From assembly GCF_023195775.1 (NCBI RefSeq), contig NZ_CP096205.1, positions 3,759,205-3,823,204 of the forward strand: a stretch of DNA of 64,000 nucleotides. Direction: 5' to 3'. Each line of letters opens with the position of its first letter. The stretch's first letter is position 1. The stretch is from Flavobacterium azooxidireducens (lineage in GTDB: Bacteria; Bacteroidota; Bacteroidia; Flavobacteriales; Flavobacteriaceae). The position numbers were made by a program, and so were the translations under genes. Below the pieces are notes generated by a model. The model saw nothing but the letters and a program-made list of their open reading frames with translations. It did not search any database and was not told the DNA's origin. Shown here in pieces: positions 53,723-61,917 of this stretch.

Positions 53723-53807
53723 TCAGATACTTCTAACGAGGTTTATTTTTATCATTTGAATTCTAAGCAACGCCTCCCTCAACCCCTCAAAATTCAATCT
53801 TACTTGT
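53723..53807. repeat. Vestige of a hisS 3' end and terminator
   Basis: Bases 53723-53744 are identical to 54998-55019, the loop and right arm of the hisS terminator. Further on, 53768-53807 matches the hisS 3' end (55050-55089) at 33 of 40 bases, all differences being C/T. Read on the minus strand it encodes QVRLNFEGLREAL, against [13 protein letters not shown] in hisS. So it is a remnant of another hisS copy. Confidence 0.8.
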
Positions 53808-53882
53808 AATCCAAACAAAAAACTGTAACAAATTTAAAAATAGCCTACCTATTGTGTACTATTAAAATTTTAAAATGGCACA

Positions 53883-54983
53883 ATGAGTAATAGAAGAAAT
53901 TGGTTAAAGCAAACAAGTATAGGTATTGTTGGTTTGGGTATTATTCCGTTTGAGGGTTTTGCAATTCCAACAAAAGAAGACATCATTGAAGAAAAAAATG
54001 TAGGCCTAATTCGGTTAAGGTCAAACGAAAATCCTTATGGTCCATCAGTATTGGCGAGAAATGCAATGCGTGATAGTATCACTGTCAGCAATCGCTATAA
54101 TTGGGAATTGTTGGACGAACTAATTGGAAAAATTGCCCAAAAACATACTTTAACTGATCAAAGCATATTATTGGGTGCGGGTTCTTCGGAAATTTTAAAT
54201 TTAGTTGCTTTGTATTGCTCAAAAAAAACAGGGAATTTAATTATTGCGGAAACTACTTTTGATTATTGGACAGCAACAGCTGAAAATGCAGGTCTTAAAA
54301 AAATATCGATTCCTTTAACCGCTGATAAAAAGCACGATCTATCAGCAATGTTAAATGCCATTGACGCTGATACGAGATTGGTTTATATCTGTAATCCTAA
54401 TAATCCAACGGGAACACTTTGTGCAAGTGAAGCTCTTTTAAATTTTATAAATGAAGCCACAAAAAGAACAAAAGTGTTAGTTGATGAGGCTTACCTGGAT
54501 TTTACAGACCAACCCTCACTTGCCAATCTTGTAACAGAGAATAAAAACCTAATTATTGTCAGAACCTTTTCAAAAATATATGGTTTAGCAGGTGCACGCA
54601 TTGGCTATGCAATAGCACATCCGGAAACCATAACGGAAATGAACCAATTACACTTTTCTGCAAGTGGAAGTGTAAGCATACTTTCTGCTTCAGCAGCTTT
54701 AGCATCGTTAAAGGACAATAAATTTGTAGCCGAAACAATTTTGCTTAATGCAGAAGCAAGAAAATACACGATTGAACAATTGGAGAAGTTAAAAATACGT
54801 TGTATTCCGTCGCATACAAACTTTGTTTATTTTTCATTAGAAAATTATGAAAAAGACTTTTTTGAGCAGTTAAAAAAGAACAATATTCTTGGGACAAAGA
54901 TTTATGAAGAAAAAGGAAAATGGTCAAGAATTACAATTGGTACAATGGAAGAAATGAAAGAGTTTATTAAAGCGTTAGGGTAA
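53883..54983 (+). CDS. HisC-like PLP aminotransferase with Tat-type signal
   Basis: A 366-residue fold-type I aminotransferase close to histidinol-phosphate aminotransferase: RLRSNENPYGPS near the N-terminus, CNPNNPTGT with the Asn, DEAYLDF, and the PLP Lys in RTFSKIYGLAGARIGYA. Ahead of it is a 27-residue leader with MSNRRNWLKQTSIGIVGLGIIPFEGFA, which resembles a Tat signal (twin Arg then hydrophobic stretch). That is unusual, since HisC is cytosolic. It stands alone between two hisS-end repeats, with no other his genes nearby. The substrate is probably not histidinol phosphate. Its origin may be horizontal. Confidence 0.85.
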   Translation: MSNRRNWLKQTSIGIVGLGIIPFEGFAIPTKEDIIEEKNVGLIRLRSNENPYGPSVLARNAMRDSITVSNRYNWELLDELIGKIAQKHTLTDQSILLGAGSSEILNLVALYCSKKTGNLIIAETTFDYWTATAENAGLKKISIPLTADKKHDLSAMLNAIDADTRLVYICNPNNPTGTLCASEALLNFINEATKRTKVLVDEAYLDFTDQPSLANLVTENKNLIIVRTFSKIYGLAGARIGYAIAHPETITEMNQLHFSASGSVSILSASAALASLKDNKFVAETILLNAEARKYTIEQLEKLKIRCIPSHTNFVYFSLENYEKDFFEQLKKNNILGTKIYEEKGKWSRITIGTMEEMKEFIKALG

Positions 54984-54989
54984 ATATAA

Positions 54990-55023
54990 AAACCTCGTCA
55001 GATACTTCTAACGAGGTTTGTTT
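54990..55023. terminator. Bidirectional terminator between HisC-like gene and hisS
   Basis: AAACCTCGT and ACGAGGTTT form a 9-bp stem around a 12-base loop, with A-run before and T-run after. It serves both convergent genes. The right arm and loop are duplicated at 53723. Confidence 0.85.
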
Positions 55024-55043
55024 TTTATATGAATTTTGAAAAT

Positions 55044-56774
55044 CTACATCAACGCCTTCTTCAACTCTTCAAAATCTAATTTTACTTGTTCTCCGGTTTG
55101 TAAATTTTTCAATCCAAAACTATTCTCCTTCATTTCCGATTCTCCGGCAATCACGGCAAAAGGAATTCCGCGTTTGTCTGCATGTTGAAATTGTTTAGCG
55201 ATTTTGGCAGCATCGGGATATAGTTCGACTTTTATTCCGCTACGGCGTAATTTGGAAATGGCTTCCATCGCATAGAAACTTTCTGCATTTCCGTAATTGA
55301 TAAAAAGTGCTTTGCTGGTGGCAGTCACCGTGTCCGGGAATAAACCTAATTCTTCCAACACCAAATAAATGCGGTCTAAGCCAAACGAAATACCGACACC
55401 ACTCATATTCTTTAAACCGAAAATTCCGGTCAAATCATCATAACGACCACCACCACCAATGGAACCCATTGCTACTTGCGGAGCGGTAACTTCAAAAATG
55501 GCTCCGGTGTAGTAATTTAATCCTCTGGCTAACGTAACATCCAAATCAATTTTTGCTGATTGTAATCCTAATTTTTCTATGGTTTCGCAAATGAATTTTA
55601 ATTCCTCTACGCCTTTTTTTCCTTCTTCGGATGTGGATAATAAATCATTCAACTTTTCAATTTTCTCAAAAACTGTTCCGATAAACTGAAACAACGGTTG
55701 CACTTTTTCGATGGCGGATTCCGAAATTCCTTTTTCAAGCATTTCTTTTTTCACACCTTCCTCGCCTATTTTGTCTAATTTGTCTAAAGCAACCGTAAAA
55801 TCAATTAATTTATCTTTCGCACCAATTACTTCCGCAATTCCTGACAAAATTTTTCGGTTATTTATTTTGATGGTTGTTCCGCCTAACCCTAATTGCGTAA
55901 AAACCGCATCATACAATTGAACCAACTCCACTTCTTGCCACAATGAAGTCGAACCCACCACATCAGCGTCACATTGATAAAACTCTCTGAATCTCCCTTT
56001 TTGTGGACGATCGGCTCTCCAAACCGGTTGAATTTGGTATCGCTTAAACGGAAACTCAATTTCATTTTGGTGTTGAACCACGTAACGAGCAAACGGAACG
56101 GTTAAGTCGTAACGAAGGGCTTTTTCGGAGATTAAAGGGGTTAATTTATTTGATTTGATTTTTGATAATTTACTAAACTTTATAAAATCAATAAACCTGC
56201 TTTGTATTTCTATTTTCTGATTATTATTAAAGTTTTGGAATACTTCTACACTTTCAAAAAAATAATCCATATCAAATACCCGTGACAAAATATATTCTTT
56301 ATTATCATTAAGAAATTCAACTAACAAATTTTCATATTCATGTAAATAATGATATTCACGAGAACTGTGGAAAGTATTTTTTACACTTAACTCTTCGAAA
56401 AAAAATCGAACTGTTTTCCAAGAAGATATATCATTATCTTTTGCATAATCTCTACAATCATTTCTAAAACATTCAAAAAACCTTGTGAAAAAAGAATCAA
56501 TATACATAACTGATTTTTCATCAATATTCGAAATAGTTTCAATTGCTTTTTCATAATATTCACCAGATTCCAATATCTTAAAAATCAATCGATCACCTTC
56601 TTCCCCATATTTTCCCATCAACGTTTCCGAATTTTCAAACGAAGGCGTTTCAATCGGCTGAAATCCAAAAACCTCAAAATGATGTTTCATAATCGAGCTG
56701 ATGTAATTGCGTTTCGCCACCTCTGCCGGTGAAAAATCTCTGGTTCCTTTGGGTATGCTTGGTTTTTGAGCCAT
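55044..56774 (-). CDS. hisS: Histidine-tRNA ligase with long insertion
   Basis: A 576-residue class II synthetase. Motif 1 region [13 protein letters not shown] is at 4-16. Motif 2 lies in [30 protein letters not shown], the HisA motif [14 protein letters not shown] follows, and GGGGRYDDL and an anticodon-binding domain end it. Between [12 protein letters not shown] (71) and [17 protein letters not shown] (216) are about 144 residues where relatives I know have some 20-50. The insertion is helical and rich in Phe, Tyr, Asp and Asn, and its DNA (56130-56561) is more AT-rich than the rest. All core motifs are intact, so it should be active. Confidence 0.95.
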   Translation of the reverse strand: MAQKPSIPKGTRDFSPAEVAKRNYISSIMKHHFEVFGFQPIETPSFENSETLMGKYGEEGDRLIFKILESGEYYEKAIETISNIDEKSVMYIDSFFTRFFECFRNDCRDYAKDNDISSWKTVRFFFEELSVKNTFHSSREYHYLHEYENLLVEFLNDNKEYILSRVFDMDYFFESVEVFQNFNNNQKIEIQSRFIDFIKFSKLSKIKSNKLTPLISEKALRYDLTVPFARYVVQHQNEIEFPFKRYQIQPVWRADRPQKGRFREFYQCDADVVGSTSLWQEVELVQLYDAVFTQLGLGGTTIKINNRKILSGIAEVIGAKDKLIDFTVALDKLDKIGEEGVKKEMLEKGISESAIEKVQPLFQFIGTVFEKIEKLNDLLSTSEEGKKGVEELKFICETIEKLGLQSAKIDLDVTLARGLNYYTGAIFEVTAPQVAMGSIGGGGRYDDLTGIFGLKNMSGVGISFGLDRIYLVLEELGLFPDTVTATSKALFINYGNAESFYAMEAISKLRRSGIKVELYPDAAKIAKQFQHADKRGIPFAVIAGESEMKENSFGLKNLQTGEQVKLDFEELKKALM

Positions 56775-56801
56775 TGTTATATTAATTCTAATGTTGTAAG
56801 T

Positions 56802-56956
56802 TGCATTTTTGCCCGCCTCGGCGGGAGATTCTTATTTCGACTTCGTCATCTTGCAGAATGACAAAAATGAAAAACTCTGCATTTTTGCCCGCCTCGGCGG
56901 GAGATTCTTATTTCGACTTCGTCATCTTGCAGAATGACAAAAATGAAAAGCTATGC
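56802..56956. repeat. Tandem 76-bp repeat with CCGCC-TC-GGCGG palindrome
   Basis: Two head-to-tail copies (56802-56877 and 56878-56956) each hold GCCCGCCTCGGCGGGAG, then a stretch ending in GCAGAATGACAAAAATG. They lie between divergent hisS and the permease gene, about 28 bases from the hisS start. The palindrome core matches the one in the damaged tRNA copies. No -7 box for hisS is apparent in the space left. Confidence 0.8.
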
Positions 56957-57028
56957 AAATATCTTACTTTTAAAAGAATTTTAAAGAAAACCTGTAACAA
57001 AAAATGTAAATTCGTGTCAAATGAAGAT

Positions 57029-58276
57029 ATGGCCAGTTTAGTAAAAGAAAATATAAAAATCGCGTTGGGTTCAATTAAAACTCAACTCTTGCGTACGATA
57101 TTAACAATCATCATTATTGCGATTGGAATCACGGCATTAGTGAGTATTCTAACCGTGGTTTCTGCTTTGGAAAACACGTTGTCATCAAATTTTGCTTCGA
57201 TGGGAGCCAATACGTTTACTATCAGACAATATGAATTACAAGTTCGCATTGGCAATGGCCGAAGAGGCGAACGCGAAAAAATAAACCCAATTATTTCCTA
57301 TCCCGAAGCGAAAGATTTTCAGGAAAAATACAACTATCCGTTTACTAATTCATCACTTTCCTTCGTAGCAACTTCTGCCGCCGAAGTAAAATATGAAAAT
57401 AAAAAAACCGATCCGGAAATTACCGTTGTGGGTGTAGATGAATATTTTGCACCGAATTCAGGTTTAGAATTAGCTGCCGGAAGAAATTTTACCGGTTTTG
57501 ATATCGAAAACAACAACTATGTTTGTGTAGTAGGTTCCGATTTTGAAAAAGGATTATTAAAAGATGTCAACCCAATTGATAAAGTCATTTCCATTCGCGG
57601 AGCAAAATTTAAAGTAATTGGTATTTTAAAAGAGGAAGGTTCTACCTTCGGAAACAGTCAGGATTTGCGGGTAATGATTCCGATTCAAGTCGCTCGCTCG
57701 TTGTTCACACAGCCCAACATCAATTATAATCTGAGTGTGATGGTCGAAAAAAAAGAACTCCTTGAAGCCGCTATCGATCAGGCCATGATTACAATGCGAC
57801 AAGTGCGGAAACAAAATCCGGTGGAAGAAAACAACTTCGGAATCATTCGAAGTGACGAATTAATCAATCAAATTCTCTCACTAACCTCAGTATTAAGTGC
57901 CTCGGCTTGGGTAATTGGAATCATCACTATTTTTGGTTCTTCCATTGCTTTGATGAACATCATGCTCGTCTCCGTAACCGAAAGAACCCGTGAAATTGGT
58001 GTGCGAAAAGCCCTGGGTGCCAAACGAAAAACAATCGCTTTTCAGTTTTTTACAGAAACAATTGTCATTGGCCAATTAGGTGGATTAGTAGGAATTATAT
58101 TAGGCGTAACCTTTGGTTCAATCGCCGCATCTTTATTAGAATTCACGTTCGTTATCCCTTGGATGGCAATCATTGCGGCAGTCATTACGAGTTTTGTGGT
58201 GGCATTGGTTTCAGGGTTATATCCTGCAATTAAAGCTTCTAAATTGGATCCGGTGGAGGCGTTGAGATACGAGTAA
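57029..58276 (+). CDS. MacB/FtsX-type ABC transporter permease
   Basis: A 415-residue inner-membrane permease. The N-terminal helix (about 22-43) follows KTQLLRTILTIIIIAIGITAL. A MacB-like periplasmic core domain (about 60-270) is next. Three helices near 292-315, 342-370 and 380-405 enclose an FtsX domain with TERTREIGVRKALGAKRKTI, the coupling-helix region. Start choice: ATG at 57029 gives a normal N-terminus. The frame is open to 56801 through the repeat, and a GTG at 57014 is also possible. The ATPase partner is not adjacent. Confidence 0.9.
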   Translation: MASLVKENIKIALGSIKTQLLRTILTIIIIAIGITALVSILTVVSALENTLSSNFASMGANTFTIRQYELQVRIGNGRRGEREKINPIISYPEAKDFQEKYNYPFTNSSLSFVATSAAEVKYENKKTDPEITVVGVDEYFAPNSGLELAAGRNFTGFDIENNNYVCVVGSDFEKGLLKDVNPIDKVISIRGAKFKVIGILKEEGSTFGNSQDLRVMIPIQVARSLFTQPNINYNLSVMVEKKELLEAAIDQAMITMRQVRKQNPVEENNFGIIRSDELINQILSLTSVLSASAWVIGIITIFGSSIALMNIMLVSVTERTREIGVRKALGAKRKTIAFQFFTETIVIGQLGGLVGIILGVTFGSIAASLLEFTFVIPWMAIIAAVITSFVVALVSGLYPAIKASKLDPVEALRYE

Positions 58277-58795
58277 TTCTAAACAAACACTTGTAAATGG
58301 CACACGGATGCCACAGATTAAAAGGATTTTCACTGATTATAATTGCATTCGCTTCGCTTAAAATGAATTAAAACAGATTCATTTCTAACAAATTAGCAGT
58401 CATTTCTACGTCTCGTCTCCCCTCTCCTTCCTGTCTCGCCTTGGCGGATGGAGAGGGGTTGGGGGTGAGGATTTTTCAACAATCGTTAATCATAAATCGT
58501 TAATTTTTTGAAGCGAATGGCTCGGGCTTTTTCAGTAAACCATGTTCCCGCTTTCGCCTTTAGCCCGCCAAGGCGGGGCTACCGTCTCAATCGGGGCTAA
58601 AAAGGAAACCATTTTAAAGTAAACGTTTTCAAAAAGACATTCAATTAAAACTAACCAATTCCCCATAACCGTTTACCAATTACCTTCTTAATAGAACACG
58701 GATGCAACAGATGTAACAGATTTTCACTGATTCTAAAGTTAGATTCGTTTCACTTAAAATAGATTAAAAAGGATTCATCGCCAATAAATTAGCAC
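58277..58795. repeat. 519-base intergenic mosaic of dispersed repeats
   Basis: No gene is supported. Two related segments, 58298-58470 and 58690-58868, share a part with CGGATGC-CACAGAT and TTTTCACTGATT, then TAGCA-TCATTTC, then a C-rich/G-rich inverted repeat (CCCCTCTCC...GGAGAGGGG). The second segment runs into prmC. Between them is a third element with TAGCCCGCCAAGGCGGGGCTA near 58560-58580. The copies are diverged, so this is a decayed collection. Confidence 0.75.
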
Positions 58796-59710
58796 TCATT
58801 TCAACGTCTCGTCTCCCCTCTCCTTCTTGTCTCGTCCGAAGGCGGATGGAGAGGGGTCGGGGGTGAGGATAGCCTTCACCATCCTATCATTCCCATAAAT
58901 ATCCTTCCTTAATTCAATGTTTTTAAATCCTAAATCAGTCAATAAAAAAACAGTTTCTTTTCCTAAATACTGATTAATTTCAAAAAACAACAAACCATTC
59001 GGCTTGAGATTTTTTAGAGCTAATTCAGCAATCTTTCGATAAAAAAGTAACGGATCTTCATCCGAAACAAACAATGCTAAATGCGGTTCAAAAGCCAATA
59101 CATTCGTATTAATTTCTGCTTTTTCAAGATTTCGCACATACGGCGGATTGGAAACAATGACATCAAATTGATTCTGTAAATCAGAAGTTTCTAAAATATT
59201 TTTTTGCATAAAATGAACGTCAACCTCATTCGTTTTAGCATTTTCGTTGGCTACTTTTAACGCTTCTGCCGAAACGTCAATGCCAAAAACCGTCGATTCC
59301 GGTAAATTCTTCTTTAAGGAAATGGGAATACATCCGGTTCCTGTTCCAATATCAACAATTGTACTATTTTGATCTTTGTATTTTAATTCATCTAAAATCC
59401 AATACACCAATTCTTCCGTTTCAGGTCTTGGAATCAATGTATGTTCATTCACTTTAAAAACTATATCGCAAAAAAAAGTTTCTCCCAAAATATATTGAAT
59501 GGGCTTTTGGGTTTTTAATTGTTCCAATACGAATTTCCATTGTTCCAATTCTGATTCGGAAACTTTCAAATTGGGTTGCAATGCCAAATCGACACGTTTC
59601 AGTTGATGGTATTTTTCCAAAACCAAATAAAAGAAACTATCGATTTCTTGCTCATCAAAAAAAGAAGACAATTCGCTGCGAAAGGAAGATTTTATTTCTT
59701 TAAAAGTCAT
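58796..59710 (-). CDS. prmC: Peptide chain release factor glutamine methyltransferase with repeat-encoded tail
   Basis: A 304-residue PrmC/HemK methyltransferase for the GGQ Gln of release factors. VDIGTGTGCIPISL is the SAM site near 117, and VSNPPYV near 187 is the NPPY catalytic motif. An N-terminal helical substrate-recognition domain is present. The normal C-terminus should end near DRMVKA. Here it continues ILTPDPSPSAFGRDKKERGDETLK, which is translated from the right copy of a dispersed intergenic repeat. The true start is ATG at 59710, not the TTG at 59716. Confidence 0.93.
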   Translation of the reverse strand: MTFKEIKSSFRSELSSFFDEQEIDSFFYLVLEKYHQLKRVDLALQPNLKVSESELEQWKFVLEQLKTQKPIQYILGETFFCDIVFKVNEHTLIPRPETEELVYWILDELKYKDQNSTIVDIGTGTGCIPISLKKNLPESTVFGIDVSAEALKVANENAKTNEVDVHFMQKNILETSDLQNQFDVIVSNPPYVRNLEKAEINTNVLAFEPHLALFVSDEDPLLFYRKIAELALKNLKPNGLLFFEINQYLGKETVFLLTDLGFKNIELRKDIYGNDRMVKAILTPDPSPSAFGRDKKERGDETLK

Positions 59711-59716
59711 AATCAA

Positions 59717-60196
59717 TTATAATTCTTTCAACATCCAAACCGGACAAGAAGTGTGACCTGTGCATCCCATCGGTGCATCAATATAGTGAAATCCAAATTT
59801 TAAATATAATTTTTGAGCAGCATGCATATACGGCATGGTTTCTAAATAACATTTTTCAAACCCAAACGATTGTGCAAATGTCAAACATTTCTCCATCATT
59901 TCAGAACCTAGTCCTAATCCTCTGGCTTCTGATAAAAAATACATTTTTTGCAATTCGCAAATGGTTTCCGCTTCATTTTCTAACTGACTAATGCCGGCTC
60001 CACCAATAATTTTGCCATCATTTTCAACCACAAAATAACGACTTCTTGGTGCGGAATAGGTTTCAAACATCCGATCCAACGAAACATCCGCATAAGCAGT
60101 TCCAACTTTTGGCACATCGTGTTCAATTAAAACAGAACGGATTACGGAAGCAATCATTTCATTATCAACTTCTTGAATAGGTCGGATGGTAATCAT
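59717..60196 (-). CDS. GNAT-family N-acetyltransferase
   Basis: A 159-residue GNAT: motif A ARGLGLGSEMMEKCLTFAQSFGF (the R/Q-x-x-G-x-G/A loop is present) and ELQKMYFLSEARG before it. The substrate is unknown. It ends 6 bases before the prmC start, so the two are cotranscribed; prmC neighbours of this kind are common. ATG at 60196 gives MITIRPIQEVDNEMI, the standard start. Confidence 0.88.
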   Translation of the reverse strand: MITIRPIQEVDNEMIASVIRSVLIEHDVPKVGTAYADVSLDRMFETYSAPRSRYFVVENDGKIIGGAGISQLENEAETICELQKMYFLSEARGLGLGSEMMEKCLTFAQSFGFEKCYLETMPYMHAAQKLYLKFGFHYIDAPMGCTGHTSCPVWMLKEL

Positions 60197-60260
60197 AAAA
60201 ATCAATTCATTTAATTAGTTGTAAAAGTAAAACTATTTCTACTTTTTTGGGCAAAAAGCG

Positions 60261-60268
60261 TAATTTTG
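60261..60268 (+). promoter_or_regulatory. -7 box of ribD
   Basis: TAATTTTG fits TAnnTTTG and is only 7 bases from the ribD ATG, so the transcript would be leaderless or nearly so. Confidence 0.45.
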
Positions 60269-60275
60269 TGTTCTG

Positions 60276-61316
60276 ATGAAACACAAAAAATACATGCAAC
60301 GTTGTCTTGAATTGGCCAAAAACGGTTTGGGAACCACCTACCCTAACCCGATGGTGGGCAGCGTAATTGTGTTTGAAAACCAAATTATCGGCGAAGGTTG
60401 GCATCAAAAAGCAGGCGAACCACATGCGGAAGTAAATGCAATAAATTCCGTAAAAGACAAATCATTACTTTCAAAATCAACCATTTATGTCAGTTTAGAA
60501 CCCTGTAGTCATTTTGGAAAAACACCGCCGTGCAGTGATTTAATTATTCATCATAAAATTCCGAATGTGGTGGTTGGAACAGTTGATCCAAATGAAAAAG
60601 TTGCCGGAAAAGGAATTGAAAAACTTCGTCAATCGGGAGCAACTGTTACCGTTGGTATTTTAGAAAAAAAATGTCTTGAACTTAATCGACGGTTTTTTAC
60701 ATTTCACAACCAAAAAAGACCTTTCATTATTTTGAAATGGGCAGAAAGTGCCGATGGTTTTCTTTCTCCTCAATCAAAAAATGAACAAAAACCGGTTTGG
60801 ATTACTAATTCGTATTCCAGACAATTGGTTCACAAATGGCGAACAGAAGAACAAGCGATTTTGGTTGGAACAACTACTGTTTTGGCAGACAATCCGAAAT
60901 TGAACAGCAGAGATTGGCTTGGAAATAATCCGCTACGAATTGTTTTAGATCGTTCAGGAAAAATTTCCAACGATTACGAAGTAAAAAATGGAAAGCAACA
61001 AACTATTTTTATAACAGAAAAGGAAAATTTTGTTTCTGATGAAAATTTTAATCACGAAACTATTATCTTTGATAATCAACTTGCTGAAAAAATTTGTAAT
61101 TTACTTTTTCAAAAAAGCATTCAATCGGTTATTATTGAAGGTGGACTTCAAACACTACAAACCTTTATTGATGCCAATTTGTGGGATGAAGCTCGAATTT
61201 TTAAAGGAAGTTTGCTTTTACAACAAGGAACAAAAGCCCCAACCCTTTTTGGCGAAACCGTGAAACGAACAACTATTTTAAACGATGAACTTTTAATTCT
61301 TAAACGGTATGATTAA
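60276..61316 (+). CDS. ribD: Bifunctional riboflavin deaminase/reductase
   Basis: A 346-residue enzyme with two domains for steps 2 and 3 of riboflavin synthesis. The deaminase domain has zinc ligands H50-A-E52 and PCSHFGKTPPC (Cys 77, 86). The reductase domain (about 145-346) has KWAESADGFLSP and IIEGG near 289-293. Length is typical. It overlaps the next start by 8 bases and heads a probable five-gene string up to the IMPACT-family gene. Confidence 0.96.
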   Translation: MKHKKYMQRCLELAKNGLGTTYPNPMVGSVIVFENQIIGEGWHQKAGEPHAEVNAINSVKDKSLLSKSTIYVSLEPCSHFGKTPPCSDLIIHHKIPNVVVGTVDPNEKVAGKGIEKLRQSGATVTVGILEKKCLELNRRFFTFHNQKRPFIILKWAESADGFLSPQSKNEQKPVWITNSYSRQLVHKWRTEEQAILVGTTTVLADNPKLNSRDWLGNNPLRIVLDRSGKISNDYEVKNGKQQTIFITEKENFVSDENFNHETIIFDNQLAEKICNLLFQKSIQSVIIEGGLQTLQTFIDANLWDEARIFKGSLLLQQGTKAPTLFGETVKRTTILNDELLILKRYD

Positions 61317-61917
61317 TACAATTATTTTCGATTTTGGGGATATTTTCATAAATCTGGACAAACCGGGTGTAGAAAAAGCATTTCGTAATTTAGGTTTAAA
61401 AGAATGGCATGCCGATTTAGATGAAATAAATAAACGTTTTGAAATTGGCAAAGCAACCGAGTTAGAATTTATTGAAGGCTTTCAAAAGCATCTTCCCAAT
61501 GCTAGTATTGATGAAATTAGAAAAGCCTGGAATGCTGTTTTGGGCGATTTTCCGGAACGTAGATTAGATTTTCTTCAAAGTTTAAAAGGAAAATACCGTT
61601 TGTTTCTTCTTTCTAATACCGATAAAATCCACATCGAACATTTTGAGCACAAAGAAGGCATGTCTTTTTCAAGAGATTTTTATAATTGTTTTGAAAAAGT
61701 TTATTTTTCGTATGAAGTTGGTATGCGAAAACCAAATGTTGAAATTTTTAAACTTCTGTTAAACAAACATGACCTTTCTCCCAAAAGAACATTATTTGTT
61801 GATGATAAAAAAGAAAATACAGATGCTGCCGCTTCATTAGGAATTGAAGTCTGGAATTTACAGGTTGGAAAAGAGGATGTTACAGAATTATTCGCCAAAA
61901 AAATAATTACCCTGTGA
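61309..61917 (+). CDS. HAD-superfamily hydrolase
   Basis: A 202-residue HAD phosphatase of the YihX-like subfamily: motif 1 IIFDFGD (nucleophile Asp 8), motif 2 LLSNT, Lys in GMRKPN, and motif 3 FVDDKKEN with the DD pair. The helical cap is small. The substrate is unknown; it could supply the missing phosphatase step of riboflavin synthesis, since it overlaps ribD by 8 bases. That is inference from neighbourhood. Confidence 0.9.
   Translation: MINTIIFDFGDIFINLDKPGVEKAFRNLGLKEWHADLDEINKRFEIGKATELEFIEGFQKHLPNASIDEIRKAWNAVLGDFPERRLDFLQSLKGKYRLFLLSNTDKIHIEHFEHKEGMSFSRDFYNCFEKVYFSYEVGMRKPNVEIFKLLLNKHDLSPKRTLFVDDKKENTDAAASLGIEVWNLQVGKEDVTELFAKKIITL

Noticed and set aside
53883..54983. Histidine biosynthesis gene hisC
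   Set aside because: No other his biosynthetic genes are adjacent and the protein has a Tat-like leader, so cytosolic histidinol-phosphate work is doubtful.
56801..57028. Permease N-terminal extension encoded by the 76-bp repeat
   Set aside because: The extension is translation of repeat DNA; the ATG at 57029 gives a normal MacB-type N-terminus.
58277..58795. Complete insertion sequence
   Set aside because: No transposase frame exists there; only short diverged repeats are present.
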